DNA from: Flavipsychrobacter sp.
Lineage (GTDB): Bacteria > Bacteroidota > Bacteroidia > Chitinophagales > Chitinophagaceae
Assembly (NCBI GenBank): GCA_031292525.1
Contig: JARLGY010000045.1
Span: 186,001-250,000, forward strand
Length of the DNA: 64,000 nucleotides
Direction of reading: 5' to 3'
The position numbers and the translations under genes are program-made. Shown here one piece after another: positions 54,773 through 64,000 of this stretch (position 1 is the stretch's first letter; the number at the start of each line of letters is the position of its first letter). The notes under the pieces are model-generated. The model did no database searches and was not told the origin of the DNA. It saw nothing but the letters and a program-made list of their open reading frames with translations.

Positions 54773-57700
54773 TTACCGCTGTACTGTGAATTTCATAGTG
54801 TTACTACCTATAGACGTACTCACCTTCAATATATACAAGCCGACACTTACCCTGTCCAAGGCTATCTTCTTATTCAATAAGTTGTTCTGCATATCAGCTT
54901 CTTCCTTATATACCACCTGGCCCAACATATTCATTACCTCAATTATAGCTGTTTTACTATCGATAACTGAACCATAGATAGTGAAGCTGCCATCATTAGG
55001 ATTAGGATAAAGTTGCAGATCATCGGTTCCTGATGTAAGAGTGCCTACCCCAAGCGTTGCATAAATGCATGCTTTTACGGTTGCTGGGCTTGCACACTGT
55101 GCATTACTATGTACAGTCACGCACAGGGTATCGCCATGATGTAAGGTAACGTTGTTATAAACAGAATCTGTAGCGCCTGAAATATTAGTCCCGTTTTTTG
55201 ACCATTGAAAGGTAGGTGCAGTGCCTTTGTTGGTAACGCTTGCCTTAAAATTAGTACTTACGCCCAGGGTTGCAGCTGCAGGAGTAAATGTTACAGATGG
55301 CGTAACATTCGGGTTTACAGTTACTACAGTAGTAGCAGTGGAAGAGCAACCGGCAGCAGTAGCTTTTACCGTGTATGTTCCTGCATTTGCCGCCTGGGCA
55401 TTGCTTATTATGGGATTTTGTGTTGTTGAGGTGTAGCTGGCAGGGCCTGTCCAGAGGTATGTAACACCAGAAACGGTAGTAGCCGTAAGGTCAAGCATAG
55501 CCCCCGCACATACCGGACTGTTGCTGCCTGCAACAGGCGCTGCTGGCGACGGATTGACCACAACGGTAACAGTAGCCCCATTGGATATACAACCGCCCAC
55601 ATTTGCTTTTACAGTGTATGTTCCTGCATTGGCTGAGGCAGCACTTGTTATTGTTGGATTTTGAACAGACGCCGTATAACTATTGGGGCCAGTCCAGCTA
55701 TAAGTTGCGCCTGATATTGTTGACGCGGTAAGGTTCAGCGCTGCTCCTGCACATACAGGGCTATTGCTGCCTGCAGTAGGTGTAGCCGGCGGTGTACCAA
55801 TAGTAACACCTACGGTGGCTGATGCTGATACACAACCTGCAAGCGTTGCCTTTACAGTATATGTACCCGCGTTAGCAGTTGTTACATTTGCAATTATAGG
55901 ATTCTGAGTAGATGAGGTATAACTACTTGGCCCGGACCAATTATAGGTAGCGCCGGTTGTTGAACTGGCGGTAAGCGTTAATGCGCTGCCCGAGCAAACA
56001 GGGCTATTGCTGCCAATGGTAGGTGTGGCCGGTATGGGATTGACAGTAATAGTAACACTGCCAGGGTTAGAAACGCAGCTGACTGTAGATGCTATCACCG
56101 AATAAGTACCGGAAGCGGCCGTTGTTGCATTAGAAATGATAGGATTTTGGCTCAGCGATGAGTAACCATTAGGACCAGACCAGTTATATATAACCCCTGC
56201 AATAGTACTTGCTGTAAGATTGATGGTGCCACCTGCGCAAATGGGGCTGTTTCCGCCAGCCACGGGTGTAGCTACCGTAGCAGACAGCGACATATGAATA
56301 GCTGGAGCAGGTATGGAATCAGTCTTCCAACAGCCAACAGTAGTTGCATATGCCTTTACCCATACACTATCACCGTTTTGTAGTGAGCTGGAAGTATAGG
56401 TTGGGGTATTGGTGCTGACAAGTGTATTATTCACGTACCAGTTATATCCGGCAGCTGTTCCCAGGTTGGTAGATGATGCGGTGAATACATACGTTCCACC
56501 TAGGCAACCCGGGTTGGTACCTGTAGTAAGCGCTATTGATGTACTGCTCGGATTAGTAAGATAAACTGAGTAATCTTCGGTTTGCCCGTATTGCACATTC
56601 GTACACGATGCCGGTGCCGCAGAGCCATAGAAATCCGACATCACCCGCATACGTATTGGTACACATGTAGTGGCCGTAGTAGGTATCGTAACGCTCGCAG
56701 TTGCAGTACCACCTGCTGCAGTATTGCTGGTTGTTAATACCTGTTCGCTCGATTGGAAAATGCCGTCATTATTATAGTCAATCCATACAGTGGTATTTTG
56801 AGCATACGCAGAACCAACTCCCACAGACAAAGTATAAGTTTGCCCCGTAACGAGGTTAGCCCTTTGGAAACAACTTTCATCCCTGTAAGAAACATTACCG
56901 TCGCTATTATAACCACCGGAATTTGCTTGTAGGTCATTCAATACCACCTTTGTAACGCCGATGTCATATTGATTGGTAGGATTGACAATACCGGGTGTGC
57001 AGGAAGCACTCGCTACACTGGTACCATTAGGATATGTTGTACCTAGAGAACTCAATAAACCTGGCCTCAGGTTCAGCAGTTTGTATAGCATACGTGTATC
57101 TTGCCCTGCTGTAAACCTGTTTTGGCAACTGGAGTAGTCCATAAAATTGTGCTGTACATTATTATACCCCACTGCCGAACATGGATTGGTGCCTGACGGG
57201 CAATTGAAATTGGACTGTTCTTCTGGCTCTGTATCGCACACTTGGTCGTTATCTACATTACAATTGCCTGTTGATGGCGGACAAGTGGTGGATGTACCAC
57301 CTTGAAACGTATGGTAAAGACCAAGCACGTGTGCTAATTCATGCGGCAAGGTTATTGCGCCCGAGTGGGCCTGTGTAGCCAGCATAATAACACCATCTAG
57401 GTATCTGGGCGCAGGAGGTATATATGCAAAACCGGCAATAAACGTCCCCGAGGTGCCATCGTTGCCATCTATCTTATTTACTATCCAAACGTTTACATAA
57501 TCAGTAGGTGACCATAAACTGAGCGATTTGACTGCAGAATCTGTAGGACCATTAGTACCGGCATCTTTTACTCCGTAGGCAGTGTACCCCGCAAGGCCGC
57601 TGGCATTATACCTTATTATGCCTGTACTGCTATCACATAAAGGGTTACGCTTTGCCAATACAAAGCGAATGGGTATATGTACACCACCATTATTTGTATC

Positions 57701-58069
57701 CGGATAAGCGCTCCAGGTAGCCGCATAGGTTTGATTAACATAGCTGACCAAACTGTCTATTACCGAATCGGCAGGATTGTAAGTTGTACCAATAGCACCG
57801 CCCGTATTCATAACATGCACTACCAATGGTATTTCATATTCGGGTCCTGAAGGAGTATTAACGATAAGAGAAGCGCTAAGGCGTTGCATATACTGATTCC
57901 AATATTGCGTGTTCTGTTGCTCTTGTTGCGCAAATTCTGGATGGGCTTGCCACATTTTCTGCTGGGCTATGTCCGATCCACACTGTTGGGCTGCAACTTT
58001 GTATGTAAATAGACAACAGAATAAGAATATTGATAGTGTTAACCTATTTATTAAGACATTATACTTCAT
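54773..58069 (-). CDS. M43 (pappalysin-type) metalloprotease with Ig-like repeats and T9SS sorting signal
   Basis: A 1098-residue secreted zinc protease. Signal peptide (SIFLFCCLFTYKVAAQ), then the catalytic domain with H243-E-x2-H247-x2-G-x2-H253 in LPHELAHVLGLYH and the methionine turn in HNFMDYSSC. A GEVED domain follows (WIDYNNDGIFQ ... QTEDYSVYLT). Then four Ig-like repeats of about 80 residues, each starting NSPxCxG and containing YxWxGPxxYxSxxQNP. The C-terminus is a T9SS type A signal (LYPNPNDGSF ... MKFTVQR). It probably degrades extracellular protein; the substrate is unknown. The last Ig repeat is followed by a PKD-like module. Confidence 0.93.
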   Translation of the reverse strand: MKYNVLINRLTLSIFLFCCLFTYKVAAQQCGSDIAQQKMWQAHPEFAQQEQQNTQYWNQYMQRLSASLIVNTPSGPEYEIPLVVHVMNTGGAIGTTYNPADSVIDSLVSYVNQTYAATWSAYPDTNNGGVHIPIRFVLAKRNPLCDSSTGIIRYNASGLAGYTAYGVKDAGTNGPTDSAVKSLSLWSPTDYVNVWIVNKIDGNDGTSGTFIAGFAYIPPAPRYLDGVIMLATQAHSGAITLPHELAHVLGLYHTFQGGTSTTCPPSTGNCNVDNDQVCDTEPEEQSNFNCPSGTNPCSAVGYNNVQHNFMDYSSCQNRFTAGQDTRMLYKLLNLRPGLLSSLGTTYPNGTSVASASCTPGIVNPTNQYDIGVTKVVLNDLQANSGGYNSDGNVSYRDESCFQRANLVTGQTYTLSVGVGSAYAQNTTVWIDYNNDGIFQSSEQVLTTSNTAAGGTATASVTIPTTATTCVPIRMRVMSDFYGSAAPASCTNVQYGQTEDYSVYLTNPSSTSIALTTGTNPGCLGGTYVFTASSTNLGTAAGYNWYVNNTLVSTNTPTYTSSSLQNGDSVWVKAYATTVGCWKTDSIPAPAIHMSLSATVATPVAGGNSPICAGGTINLTASTIAGVIYNWSGPNGYSSLSQNPIISNATTAASGTYSVIASTVSCVSNPGSVTITVNPIPATPTIGSNSPVCSGSALTLTASSTTGATYNWSGPSSYTSSTQNPIIANVTTANAGTYTVKATLAGCVSASATVGVTIGTPPATPTAGSNSPVCAGAALNLTASTISGATYSWTGPNSYTASVQNPTITSAASANAGTYTVKANVGGCISNGATVTVVVNPSPAAPVAGSNSPVCAGAMLDLTATTVSGVTYLWTGPASYTSTTQNPIISNAQAANAGTYTVKATAAGCSSTATTVVTVNPNVTPSVTFTPAAATLGVSTNFKASVTNKGTAPTFQWSKNGTNISGATDSVYNNVTLHHGDTLCVTVHSNAQCASPATVKACIYATLGVGTLTSGTDDLQLYPNPNDGSFTIYGSVIDSKTAIIEVMNMLGQVVYKEEADMQNNLLNKKIALDRVSVGLYILKVSTSIGSNTMKFTVQR

Positions 58070-58287
58070 AAAAACATTGAATTTGCGAACAATTGCAATT
58101 TATAGAATTTTGTTCATGGAATGTTAAAGTTGAGGTATATAGCTGTTTAGGACACGGGAATACATATTCATTTTCTACTTGCAGCCAATAATAATTGTTA
58201 GAAATCCTTTATTTTTATGAGATAATAAACCAGCTAGTTGTTAGTAGCATTTTTGTGTCATTCATATTTCTTCATTACCGTATTTTA

Positions 58288-58319
58288 TTGTTTTCTATCA
58301 TAAAAAATAATTACCTTTG
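58288..58319 (+). promoter_or_regulatory. Bacteroidota-type promoter of fusA
   Basis: TTG (58288-58290), a 21-nt spacer and TACCTTTG (58312-58319) match the consensus. The leader to the ATG at 58362 is about 40 nt. Confidence 0.7.
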
Positions 58320-58361
58320 CACCCAATTTCAAAGTCTAAACTTAATTAATAACAAATAACA

Positions 58362-60503
58362 ATGGCAGACTTACGCTTACAGCGCAACTTTGGTATTGCA
58401 GCGCACATTGATGCCGGTAAGACCACTACTACTGAACGTATTCTTTATTACACAGGTGTTAACCACAAGATAGGTGAAGTGCACGAAGGTGCAGCAACCA
58501 TGGACTGGATGGCTCAGGAACAAGAACGTGGTATCACCATCACATCTGCTGCTACTACCTGTTTCTGGAACTTCCCTACTGTACAGGGTGCTCCGTTACC
58601 AGAATCTAAGAAATACAAATTCAACATCATCGATACTCCCGGTCACGTGGATTTTACTATCGAAGTAGAACGTTCTATGCGTGTACTCGATGGCCTTGTA
58701 GCCCTATTTTCTGCTGTTGATGGTGTAGAACCACAGTCTGAAACCGTTTGGCGCCAGGCCAATCGTTATCGCGTACCACGTATCGGTTTCGTAAACAAAA
58801 TGGATCGTGTTGGTGCTGACTTCCTTATGGTTGTTACACAGGTTCGCGAAATGCTGGGTGCTAAATCTGTACCATTGCAATTACCAATTGGCGCTGAAGA
58901 TAATTTCAAAGGTGTTGTCGATCTGATTACAATGCAGGCTATCATCTGGGATGATGCTACACAAGGTGCTACTTACAAAGAAGTTCCTATTCCTGAAGAC
59001 ATGAAGGAAGATGTGGACTACTGGCGTGCACAGCTTGTAGAAGCTGTTGCCGAGTATGATGATACTTTGATGGAGAAATTCTTCGAAGATCCAAACAGTA
59101 TCTCTGTTGACGAAATACATGAAGCAGTACGTAAAGCAACTATCGATCTGAGTATCATACCTATGCTTTGCGGTTCTGCATACAAAAATAAAGGTGTACA
59201 GGTTGCTCTGGATGCTGTTATCCGTTACCTGCCTAGCCCACTTGATGTGGAGTCTATAAAAGGTATCAATCCTGACACCGGCGAAGAAATTAGCCGTCGC
59301 CCGGATGCAAAAGAACCTTTTGCTGCACTTGCGTTCAAGATCATGACCGATCCTTTCGTTGGTCGTCTCGCGTTCTTCCGGTGCTATTCTGGTCATCTGG
59401 ATGCAGGTAGTTATGTACTAAACGTACGTTCTGGTAAGAACGAGCGTATCAGCCGTATCATGCAGATGCACGCCAACAAGCAGAATCCTATCGATTTCAT
59501 CGAAGCTGGTGATATCGGCGCTGCTGTAGGTTTTAAAGAAATCAAGACCGGTGATACATTGTGCGATGAAAAACACCCTATCGTCCTGGAAAACATGTTC
59601 ATTCCAGAACCGGTAATATCTATCGCAGTTGAGCCTCGTACACAGGCCGATGCTGATAAGATGGGTATGGCTATTGCCAAGCTGGTAGAAGAAGATCCTA
59701 CGCTGCGTGTAAACACAGACGAAGATACCGGCCAGACCATCCTGCGTGGTATGGGTGAGTTGCACCTTGAGATCATCGTTGACCGTATGCGTCGCGAGTT
59801 CAAGGTTGAGATCAACCAGGGTGCACCAATGGTTGCTTACAAAGAGGCGTTCACTATGAAGATCGAACACCGCGAAATTTACAAGAAACAGACCGGTGGT
59901 CGTGGTAAGTTCGCTGATGTTCAGTTCGAAATAGGCCCTGCTGACGAAGAGTTCCTGAAAGAAGGAAAGGGTACTTTCCAGTTCATCAACGAAATCTTTG
60001 GTGGTTCTATACCTCGTGAATTCATACCTGCTATACAGAAGGGTTTTGAATCAAGTATGGGTACCGGTCCATTGGCTGGTTTCCCTATAGAAAGCATGAG
60101 GGTTCGTATATTTGACGGTTCTTTCCACCAAGTGGATAGTGACTCAATGTCATTCGAACTTTGCGCTAAGTCTGGCTTCCGTGAAGCTGGTCGTAAAGCA
60201 AAACCAGTATTGCTCGAGCCGATCATGAAAATTGAAGTGATCACTCCAGACCAGTACATGGGTGATGTAACAGGTGACCTTAACCGCCGCCGCGCTATGC
60301 TGGAAGGTATGGATAGCAAGCACAACCTGCAGGTGATCAAAGCAAAAGTACCGTTGAGCGAAATGTTCGGTTACGTTACACAGTTGCGTTCACTGTCTTC
60401 AGGCCGTGCAACATCTACCATGGAGTTCAGCCACTACGCGCCTACTCCACGTAACATTGAAGAAGAAGTAGTAAGCAAGACAAAAGGTAAAGTACACGCT
60501 TAG
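58362..60503 (+). CDS. fusA: Elongation factor G
   Basis: A 713-residue GTPase that drives ribosomal translocation. G1 is [13 protein letters not shown]3 is DTPGHVDFT and G4 is NKMD; switch-I T in [11 protein letters not shown] is present. Domains II-V follow with normal order and no truncation ([13 protein letters not shown] in domain [16 protein letters not shown] in domain V). It has its own promoter and terminator. It is separate from the rpsL-rpsG-tuf str operon, which is not in this window, so it could be one of two EF-G copies. Confidence 0.96.
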   Translation: MADLRLQRNFGIAAHIDAGKTTTTERILYYTGVNHKIGEVHEGAATMDWMAQEQERGITITSAATTCFWNFPTVQGAPLPESKKYKFNIIDTPGHVDFTIEVERSMRVLDGLVALFSAVDGVEPQSETVWRQANRYRVPRIGFVNKMDRVGADFLMVVTQVREMLGAKSVPLQLPIGAEDNFKGVVDLITMQAIIWDDATQGATYKEVPIPEDMKEDVDYWRAQLVEAVAEYDDTLMEKFFEDPNSISVDEIHEAVRKATIDLSIIPMLCGSAYKNKGVQVALDAVIRYLPSPLDVESIKGINPDTGEEISRRPDAKEPFAALAFKIMTDPFVGRLAFFRCYSGHLDAGSYVLNVRSGKNERISRIMQMHANKQNPIDFIEAGDIGAAVGFKEIKTGDTLCDEKHPIVLENMFIPEPVISIAVEPRTQADADKMGMAIAKLVEEDPTLRVNTDEDTGQTILRGMGELHLEIIVDRMRREFKVEINQGAPMVAYKEAFTMKIEHREIYKKQTGGRGKFADVQFEIGPADEEFLKEGKGTFQFINEIFGGSIPREFIPAIQKGFESSMGTGPLAGFPIESMRVRIFDGSFHQVDSDSMSFELCAKSGFREAGRKAKPVLLEPIMKIEVITPDQYMGDVTGDLNRRRAMLEGMDSKHNLQVIKAKVPLSEMFGYVTQLRSLSSGRATSTMEFSHYAPTPRNIEEEVVSKTKGKVHA

Positions 60504-60527
60504 TCTTTAATCTCAATAAGTGAATAG

Positions 60528-60557
60528 AACGCCTCCAGTTTCGGGGGCGTTTTTTTG
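60528..60557 (+). terminator. Terminator of fusA
   Basis: A 9-bp stem (60528-60536 with 60543-60551, one G-T pair) is followed by a run of seven T. It lies 25 nt past the stop. Confidence 0.8.
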
Positions 60558-60791
60558 TATTATGCAATAAAATCCAACGTCCATTTTTTCATTTCAATAG
60601 CCATCACGCCTCTATTTTTCATTTAGGTCGTTATATAATTAATATAGTCCCAACCTTAAATAGTATATATATACAAATCATCCATAAGGGCATGATTTTA
60701 TTACAGTTATGTACACACACCTTATTGTAACCCTTAAAGTTGAAGTTTGAGCAGATAACGCCCCAGCTTCAAATAAAACAGTTGAAAGCAT

Positions 60792-62105
60792 ATGGATATT
60801 AGTGGGAAGTCAGACGAATTAGCCATTGCGATCAAGGAACTTGTTTACCAAAACGAGGAAAAGGGAAAACGCGCCGCAGAGCTTACTATCGCGAATACTG
60901 AGCTGACTTTTCAAAATAAAGAAAAAGGTAAACGTGCTGCAGAACTGGTAATTGCTAATAAAGAACTCGCTTTTCAGAACAAAGAAAAAGGTAAACGTGC
61001 AGCTGAACTAACTATCGCGAATACAGAACTAGCTTTTCAAAATCAGGAGAAAGGAAAACGCGCCGCAGAACTAACTATTGCCAATACAGAACTTGCCTTC
61101 CAAAACGAAGAGAAAGGAAAACGCGCCGCAGAATTAACTATCGCAAATGCAGAGCTGGCTTTTCAAAATGAAGAAAAAGGTAAACGTGCTGCAGAACTAA
61201 CTATCGCTAACACAGAACTCGCATATCAGAATGAAGAAAAAGGTAAGCGAGCGGCAGAATTAACTATCGCTAACACAGAGCTCGCATATCAGAATGAAGA
61301 AAAAGGTAAACGTGCAGCTGAACTAACTATTGCTAATACCGAACTTGCTTTCCAAAACGAAGAAAAAGAAAAACGCGCGGCAGAACTTATTATTGCCAAT
61401 AAAGAGCTGCTTGCGTTTACCTACGTATCCAGCCACGACCTTCAGGAGCCTTTGCGCAAAATACAAACCTACAGCGACCTCCTTGAGCAGGAAAACCCTA
61501 ATTCAACTGCAAAAGGGAAGGAATACATTCGACGCATTCAATCGGCAGCCGGTAGGATGCAGCAGTTGATTATTGACTTGCTTGAATATTCCCGCATTAA
61601 CGCTACAGAGCGTAAATTTGAAATGACAGACTTGAACGCAATAGTTGAGGAAGTAAAAGTGGATCTGAAAGAAGCAATAGAGGAGAAAAATGCAGTGATA
61701 GATATCCGATCTCTTTGCCACGTAAATATCATTGCTTTTCAATTCAGGCAACTCATACATAACCTTATTAGTAACGCACTTAAATTTTCTATACCTGGTG
61801 TGCCTCCACATGTCATCATTAGTAGCATTTTAGTAAAAGGAAATTCAACGAACCATGAATTCCTATTACCTGGTAGAAGCTATTGTCATATTACAATTCA
61901 AGACAACGGCATCGGCTTTGAACCCAAATTTAGTGAACGTATTTTCGAAGTATTTCAACGATTGCATAATAGAGAAACGTATGCAGGTACAGGTATAGGA
62001 TTGGCCATAGTAAAGAAAATTGTAGATAATCATAATGGCCTCATATTCGCTGTAAGCGAAATCACAAAAGGAGCTACATTCGAGATCTACATTCCCCACA
62101 TATAA
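60792..62105 (+). CDS. Cytoplasmic histidine kinase with nine 21-residue coiled-coil repeats
   Basis: A 437-residue kinase. After a short head (residues 1-15) come nine near-identical 21-residue repeats (16-204) of the form ELAFQNEEKGKRAAELTIANT. Twenty-one residues equal three heptads, so the array should form one continuous coiled coil. HisKA follows with H215 in VSSHDLQEPLRKIQTYSDLL, then a HATPase domain (N box LIHNLISNALKFS, DNGIGFEP, GTGIGLAIVKKI). There is no membrane segment, PAS, GAF or receiver domain. What the kinase senses is unknown; its partner regulator is not adjacent. Confidence 0.95.
   Translation: MDISGKSDELAIAIKELVYQNEEKGKRAAELTIANTELTFQNKEKGKRAAELVIANKELAFQNKEKGKRAAELTIANTELAFQNQEKGKRAAELTIANTELAFQNEEKGKRAAELTIANAELAFQNEEKGKRAAELTIANTELAYQNEEKGKRAAELTIANTELAYQNEEKGKRAAELTIANTELAFQNEEKEKRAAELIIANKELLAFTYVSSHDLQEPLRKIQTYSDLLEQENPNSTAKGKEYIRRIQSAAGRMQQLIIDLLEYSRINATERKFEMTDLNAIVEEVKVDLKEAIEEKNAVIDIRSLCHVNIIAFQFRQLIHNLISNALKFSIPGVPPHVIISSILVKGNSTNHEFLLPGRSYCHITIQDNGIGFEPKFSERIFEVFQRLHNRETYAGTGIGLAIVKKIVDNHNGLIFAVSEITKGATFEIYIPHI
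60837..61403 (+). repeat. Nine tandem 63-bp units in the histidine kinase gene
   Basis: Nine in-frame 63-bp units encode the coiled-coil repeats. Units 7 and 8 (about 61215-61340) are nearly identical at the DNA level, while the outer units have drifted in synonymous positions. The number of units may vary between strains. Confidence 0.9.
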
Positions 62106-62187
62106 ACGCCCTAGATTAAATGAATGCTTCGCAAGTACAGCGCTTGCTCAATAACACACGGCAACCTATATAGTAAACCCTTTAGGT

Positions 62188-64000
62188 TTACCTGATCAGC
62201 ACGGCTGTGCCCTTCAACATCTTCTGTACGCCGTCTTTTGTAGTACCTACCATCTGGTAGAAATACGTATCCATCGGGGCAGGAGAACCATTATAATTGC
62301 CATCCCAGCCAGCGCTCTCTGCCTGGTTAGAATAGAATACTTTTTCTCCCCAACGATTGAAGACTGTAAACTCCGCTATCCTGAAACCACAATAAGGTAT
62401 AGGGTGCAACCTATCATTGTCACCATCTCCATTAGGTGTAAAGGCCGTTGGTACAAATGCCTTTGAAATATCCGGAACAGTCACTGTTACACTATCAGTA
62501 TTAGTGCACTTATTGGTATCAGTACCTATTACAATATACATTGTGGTCTCATCCGGCGTAGCATATGGATTTGCTGATAAAGGATCGCTTACATAAGCGG
62601 CGGGATACCATACGTAAGTTAGTGCACCACTCACATGCAATTGCAACACAGGATGCATACAAGTATATACTCCATCAGTTGGCGTAGCAATAACAACCGG
62701 TAACGGCATTACCGATACAGTTACCGTATCGTGAGAAATACAATTGTCACCAAAGTTCACAACAACGGTATAAGTAGTAGTATCCGTAGGGGAAGCAAGC
62801 GGCATTTGGGCCGAAGTATCACTCAACCCGGCCGATGGCGTCCACACATAGCTATTACCACCTGCAACCCAAAGGCGTGCGATCTGCCCTGCACATATAG
62901 ATGTGTCTTTACTTATAGGCAGGTGTGGTGTAAAATTGTCAACATATATAATGCTGAAGAAAGAATCAGCACAGCTGTGATCTATTACATTCAGGCTCAC
63001 CATGTAAAAGTTTTGTGATCCATAGGTATGCTGTTGTGTAAGACCTCCTGCTGCGGTAGTATGATCGCCAAAACTCCAACTATATTGTGCAGTGCTGCTA
63101 TAAAAAGAGTCTTTGTTGTAAATAGAAAAATTAACCAGTCCATCCTGGCAAGGTGGTTTTACCAGTTCTATACTGTCATTAAGGTCAGGTACACCAACAT
63201 ATACACTCGCGGTGCTTTGACATACTAGTTTAAAAGAAACATCGTCTATAGCAAAGTCATTACCACTAAGTGCAGTTTGCTGGTCGTTAATGCATATCGT
63301 AATCACAGTACTGGTATCGCTGTACCATAGCGCATGAAACTCTCTCCACAAACCATTAGTGTCTGTAAGATGTAATGGAGAGTCAACCAGCACACCATTT
63401 ATTTTGAACTGTAATATTGCTGTATTAGTATTTGTACAAGAGGCCGCCCATGCAGAAAAGTCATAGTATGTGCCAGGTGAAACACTAATGGTCTGACACC
63501 AAATATCCGAGTTGGAGGAGTCGCCATTTATCACCATCATATTTCCCGTTCCGGTAGTATGGTCGCCAAACGATGCAAAATTTGTGTGCACATTAAAAGG
63601 ATTATCCTGTATAGAATAATACCCTTCAGGCCATAGCGAGTTGGGGCCGCTTGTATCCCTGTAAGTGCTGGAAAAATACTGATTGCTGGTATTCAGAGAA
63701 TCAAAATTGCCATTTTGTACATACTCGGTAGGGGTAAGGCTGTATATCTTAAGCGTATATGTTTGTGATGTGCTACCAGGACTGAAAATGGGATTATAGA
63801 AGTTACTAAAGTTAATGCCGGTATTAGGTGTCCATGTGCTGTCTATTACAGTAAGCCCCGTAGGCACAGTATATTGTGCCTGTATTGATACGGTATCATT
63901 ATTACACGCATACACCGAATCGGGCATAGCAATAGTAGTACAGGTTTGTGCTGTACCAGTATTAAAAGCAATCACTAAAATTAAAAAAAAGATTATCCTG
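62188..64000 (-). CDS. CHU_C-type (T9SS type B) secreted protein, 5' end cut by window edge
   Basis: A secreted multi-domain protein with its start beyond the right edge. The frame is open to base 64000 and reads through a signal peptide (RIIFFLILVIAFNTGTAQ), so the GTG at 63975 is not the real start. PKD-like domains follow (YSWSFGDHTTAAGGLTQQHTYGSQNFYMVSLNVI and others), a carbohydrate-binding-like segment near residues 85-250, and at the C-terminus the gliding motility-associated CHU_C domain (FVPTAFTPNGDGDNDRLHPI ... FNRWGEKVFYS ... GWDGNYNGSPAPMDTYFY). Function is unknown; adhesion is typical of the class. Confidence 0.88.
   Translation of the reverse strand, partial: RIIFFLILVIAFNTGTAQTCTTIAMPDSVYACNNDTVSIQAQYTVPTGLTVIDSTWTPNTGINFSNFYNPIFSPGSTSQTYTLKIYSLTPTEYVQNGNFDSLNTSNQYFSSTYRDTSGPNSLWPEGYYSIQDNPFNVHTNFASFGDHTTGTGNMMVINGDSSNSDIWCQTISVSPGTYYDFSAWAASCTNTNTAILQFKINGVLVDSPLHLTDTNGLWREFHALWYSDTSTVITICINDQQTALSGNDFAIDDVSFKLVCQSTASVYVGVPDLNDSIELVKPPCQDGLVNFSIYNKDSFYSSTAQYSWSFGDHTTAAGGLTQQHTYGSQNFYMVSLNVIDHSCADSFFSIIYVDNFTPHLPISKDTSICAGQIARLWVAGGNSYVWTPSAGLSDTSAQMPLASPTDTTTYTVVVNFGDNCISHDTVTVSVMPLPVVIATPTDGVYTCMHPVLQLHVSGALTYVWYPAAYVSDPLSANPYATPDETTMYIVIGTDTNKCTNTDSVTVTVPDISKAFVPTAFTPNGDGDNDRLHPIPYCGFRIAEFTVFNRWGEKVFYSNQAESAGWDGNYNGSPAPMDTYFYQMVGTTKDGVQKMLKGTAVLIR

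Noticed and set aside
60837-61403. Regular 63-bp repeats that might look like a CRISPR array
   Set aside because: The units are adjacent without spacers and are in frame within a kinase gene; no cas genes are near.
63975-63977. GTG as start of the CHU_C protein
   Set aside because: The frame continues upstream to the window edge and encodes a signal peptide that this start would cut.

Overview
The window is a piece of a Bacteroidota chromosome, probably from the Chitinophagaceae/Sphingobacteriia side of the phylum; no genus can be named from the sequence alone. The evidence is moderate A+T content, three large secreted proteins with type IX secretion (T9SS) C-terminal signals (two type A, one gliding-motility/CHU_C type B), gldE in the mutY-ssb-gldE order, bshA of bacillithiol synthesis, an ECF sigma/anti-sigma/Spy-like trio, and promoters of the Bacteroidota form (TTTG or TTG, about 20 nt, TAnnTTTG) at glyA, gapA, cspA and fusA. 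There is no rRNA operon, CRISPR array, insertion sequence or prophage. The only RNA gene seen is a tRNA-Gln. Most of the region is core chromosome.

Layout. 1-4.3 kb: an edge-truncated exported protein, glyA, a methyltransferase, a GNAT acetyltransferase and a YtxH-like protein. 4.4-11.3 kb: a giant SBBP-repeat T9SS protein, then gldE, ssb and mutY. 11.4-17.4 kb: a lone N-terminal half of transketolase, a small lipoprotein, trhO, a DUF72 protein, pgk and gapA. 18-20.7 kb: two tandem 427-residue paralogous lipoproteins. 21-25.4 kb: tRNA-Gln, mrdA (PBP2), rodA and an MBL hydrolase. 25.4-27.1 kb: ECF sigma factor, anti-sigma-like protein and Spy-like protein. 27.3-29.8 kb: fmt, aroQ, xerD. 29.9-38.5 kb: dihaem cytochrome c, MFS and amino-acid transporters, glycosyltransferase, AhpD-like protein, bshA, and an LTA-synthase-type membrane phosphotransferase.

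38.8-46 kb: a 1243-residue CheB-CheR-PAS-histidine kinase fusion with two single-domain response regulators beside it, a TauE/DUF1634 pair and a DEAD-box helicase. 46.2-48.4 kb: a lipid acyltransferase and a fatty acid desaturase that overlap, followed by a cold-shock protein, which suggests membrane and cold adaptation. 48.5-52.7 kb: a DUF763 protein with a helix-hairpin-helix and a C-terminal clamp-like motif, a PiT phosphate transporter, a tandem universal stress protein and a tiny histidine-rich protein. 52.9-54.6 kb: rplS, trmD and rimM. 54.8-64 kb: an M43-type secreted metalloprotease, fusA, a histidine kinase built on nine 21-residue coiled-coil repeats, and the main part of a CHU_C-type secreted protein that runs off the right edge.

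The observations most worth following are the repeat-built kinase, the DUF763 protein, the acyltransferase whose conserved N-terminus has no canonical start codon, the CheB/CheR kinase module without chemoreceptors, the acyltransferase-desaturase-cold-shock cluster, and the histidine-rich peptide. No wholly new defence or mobile system is evident.
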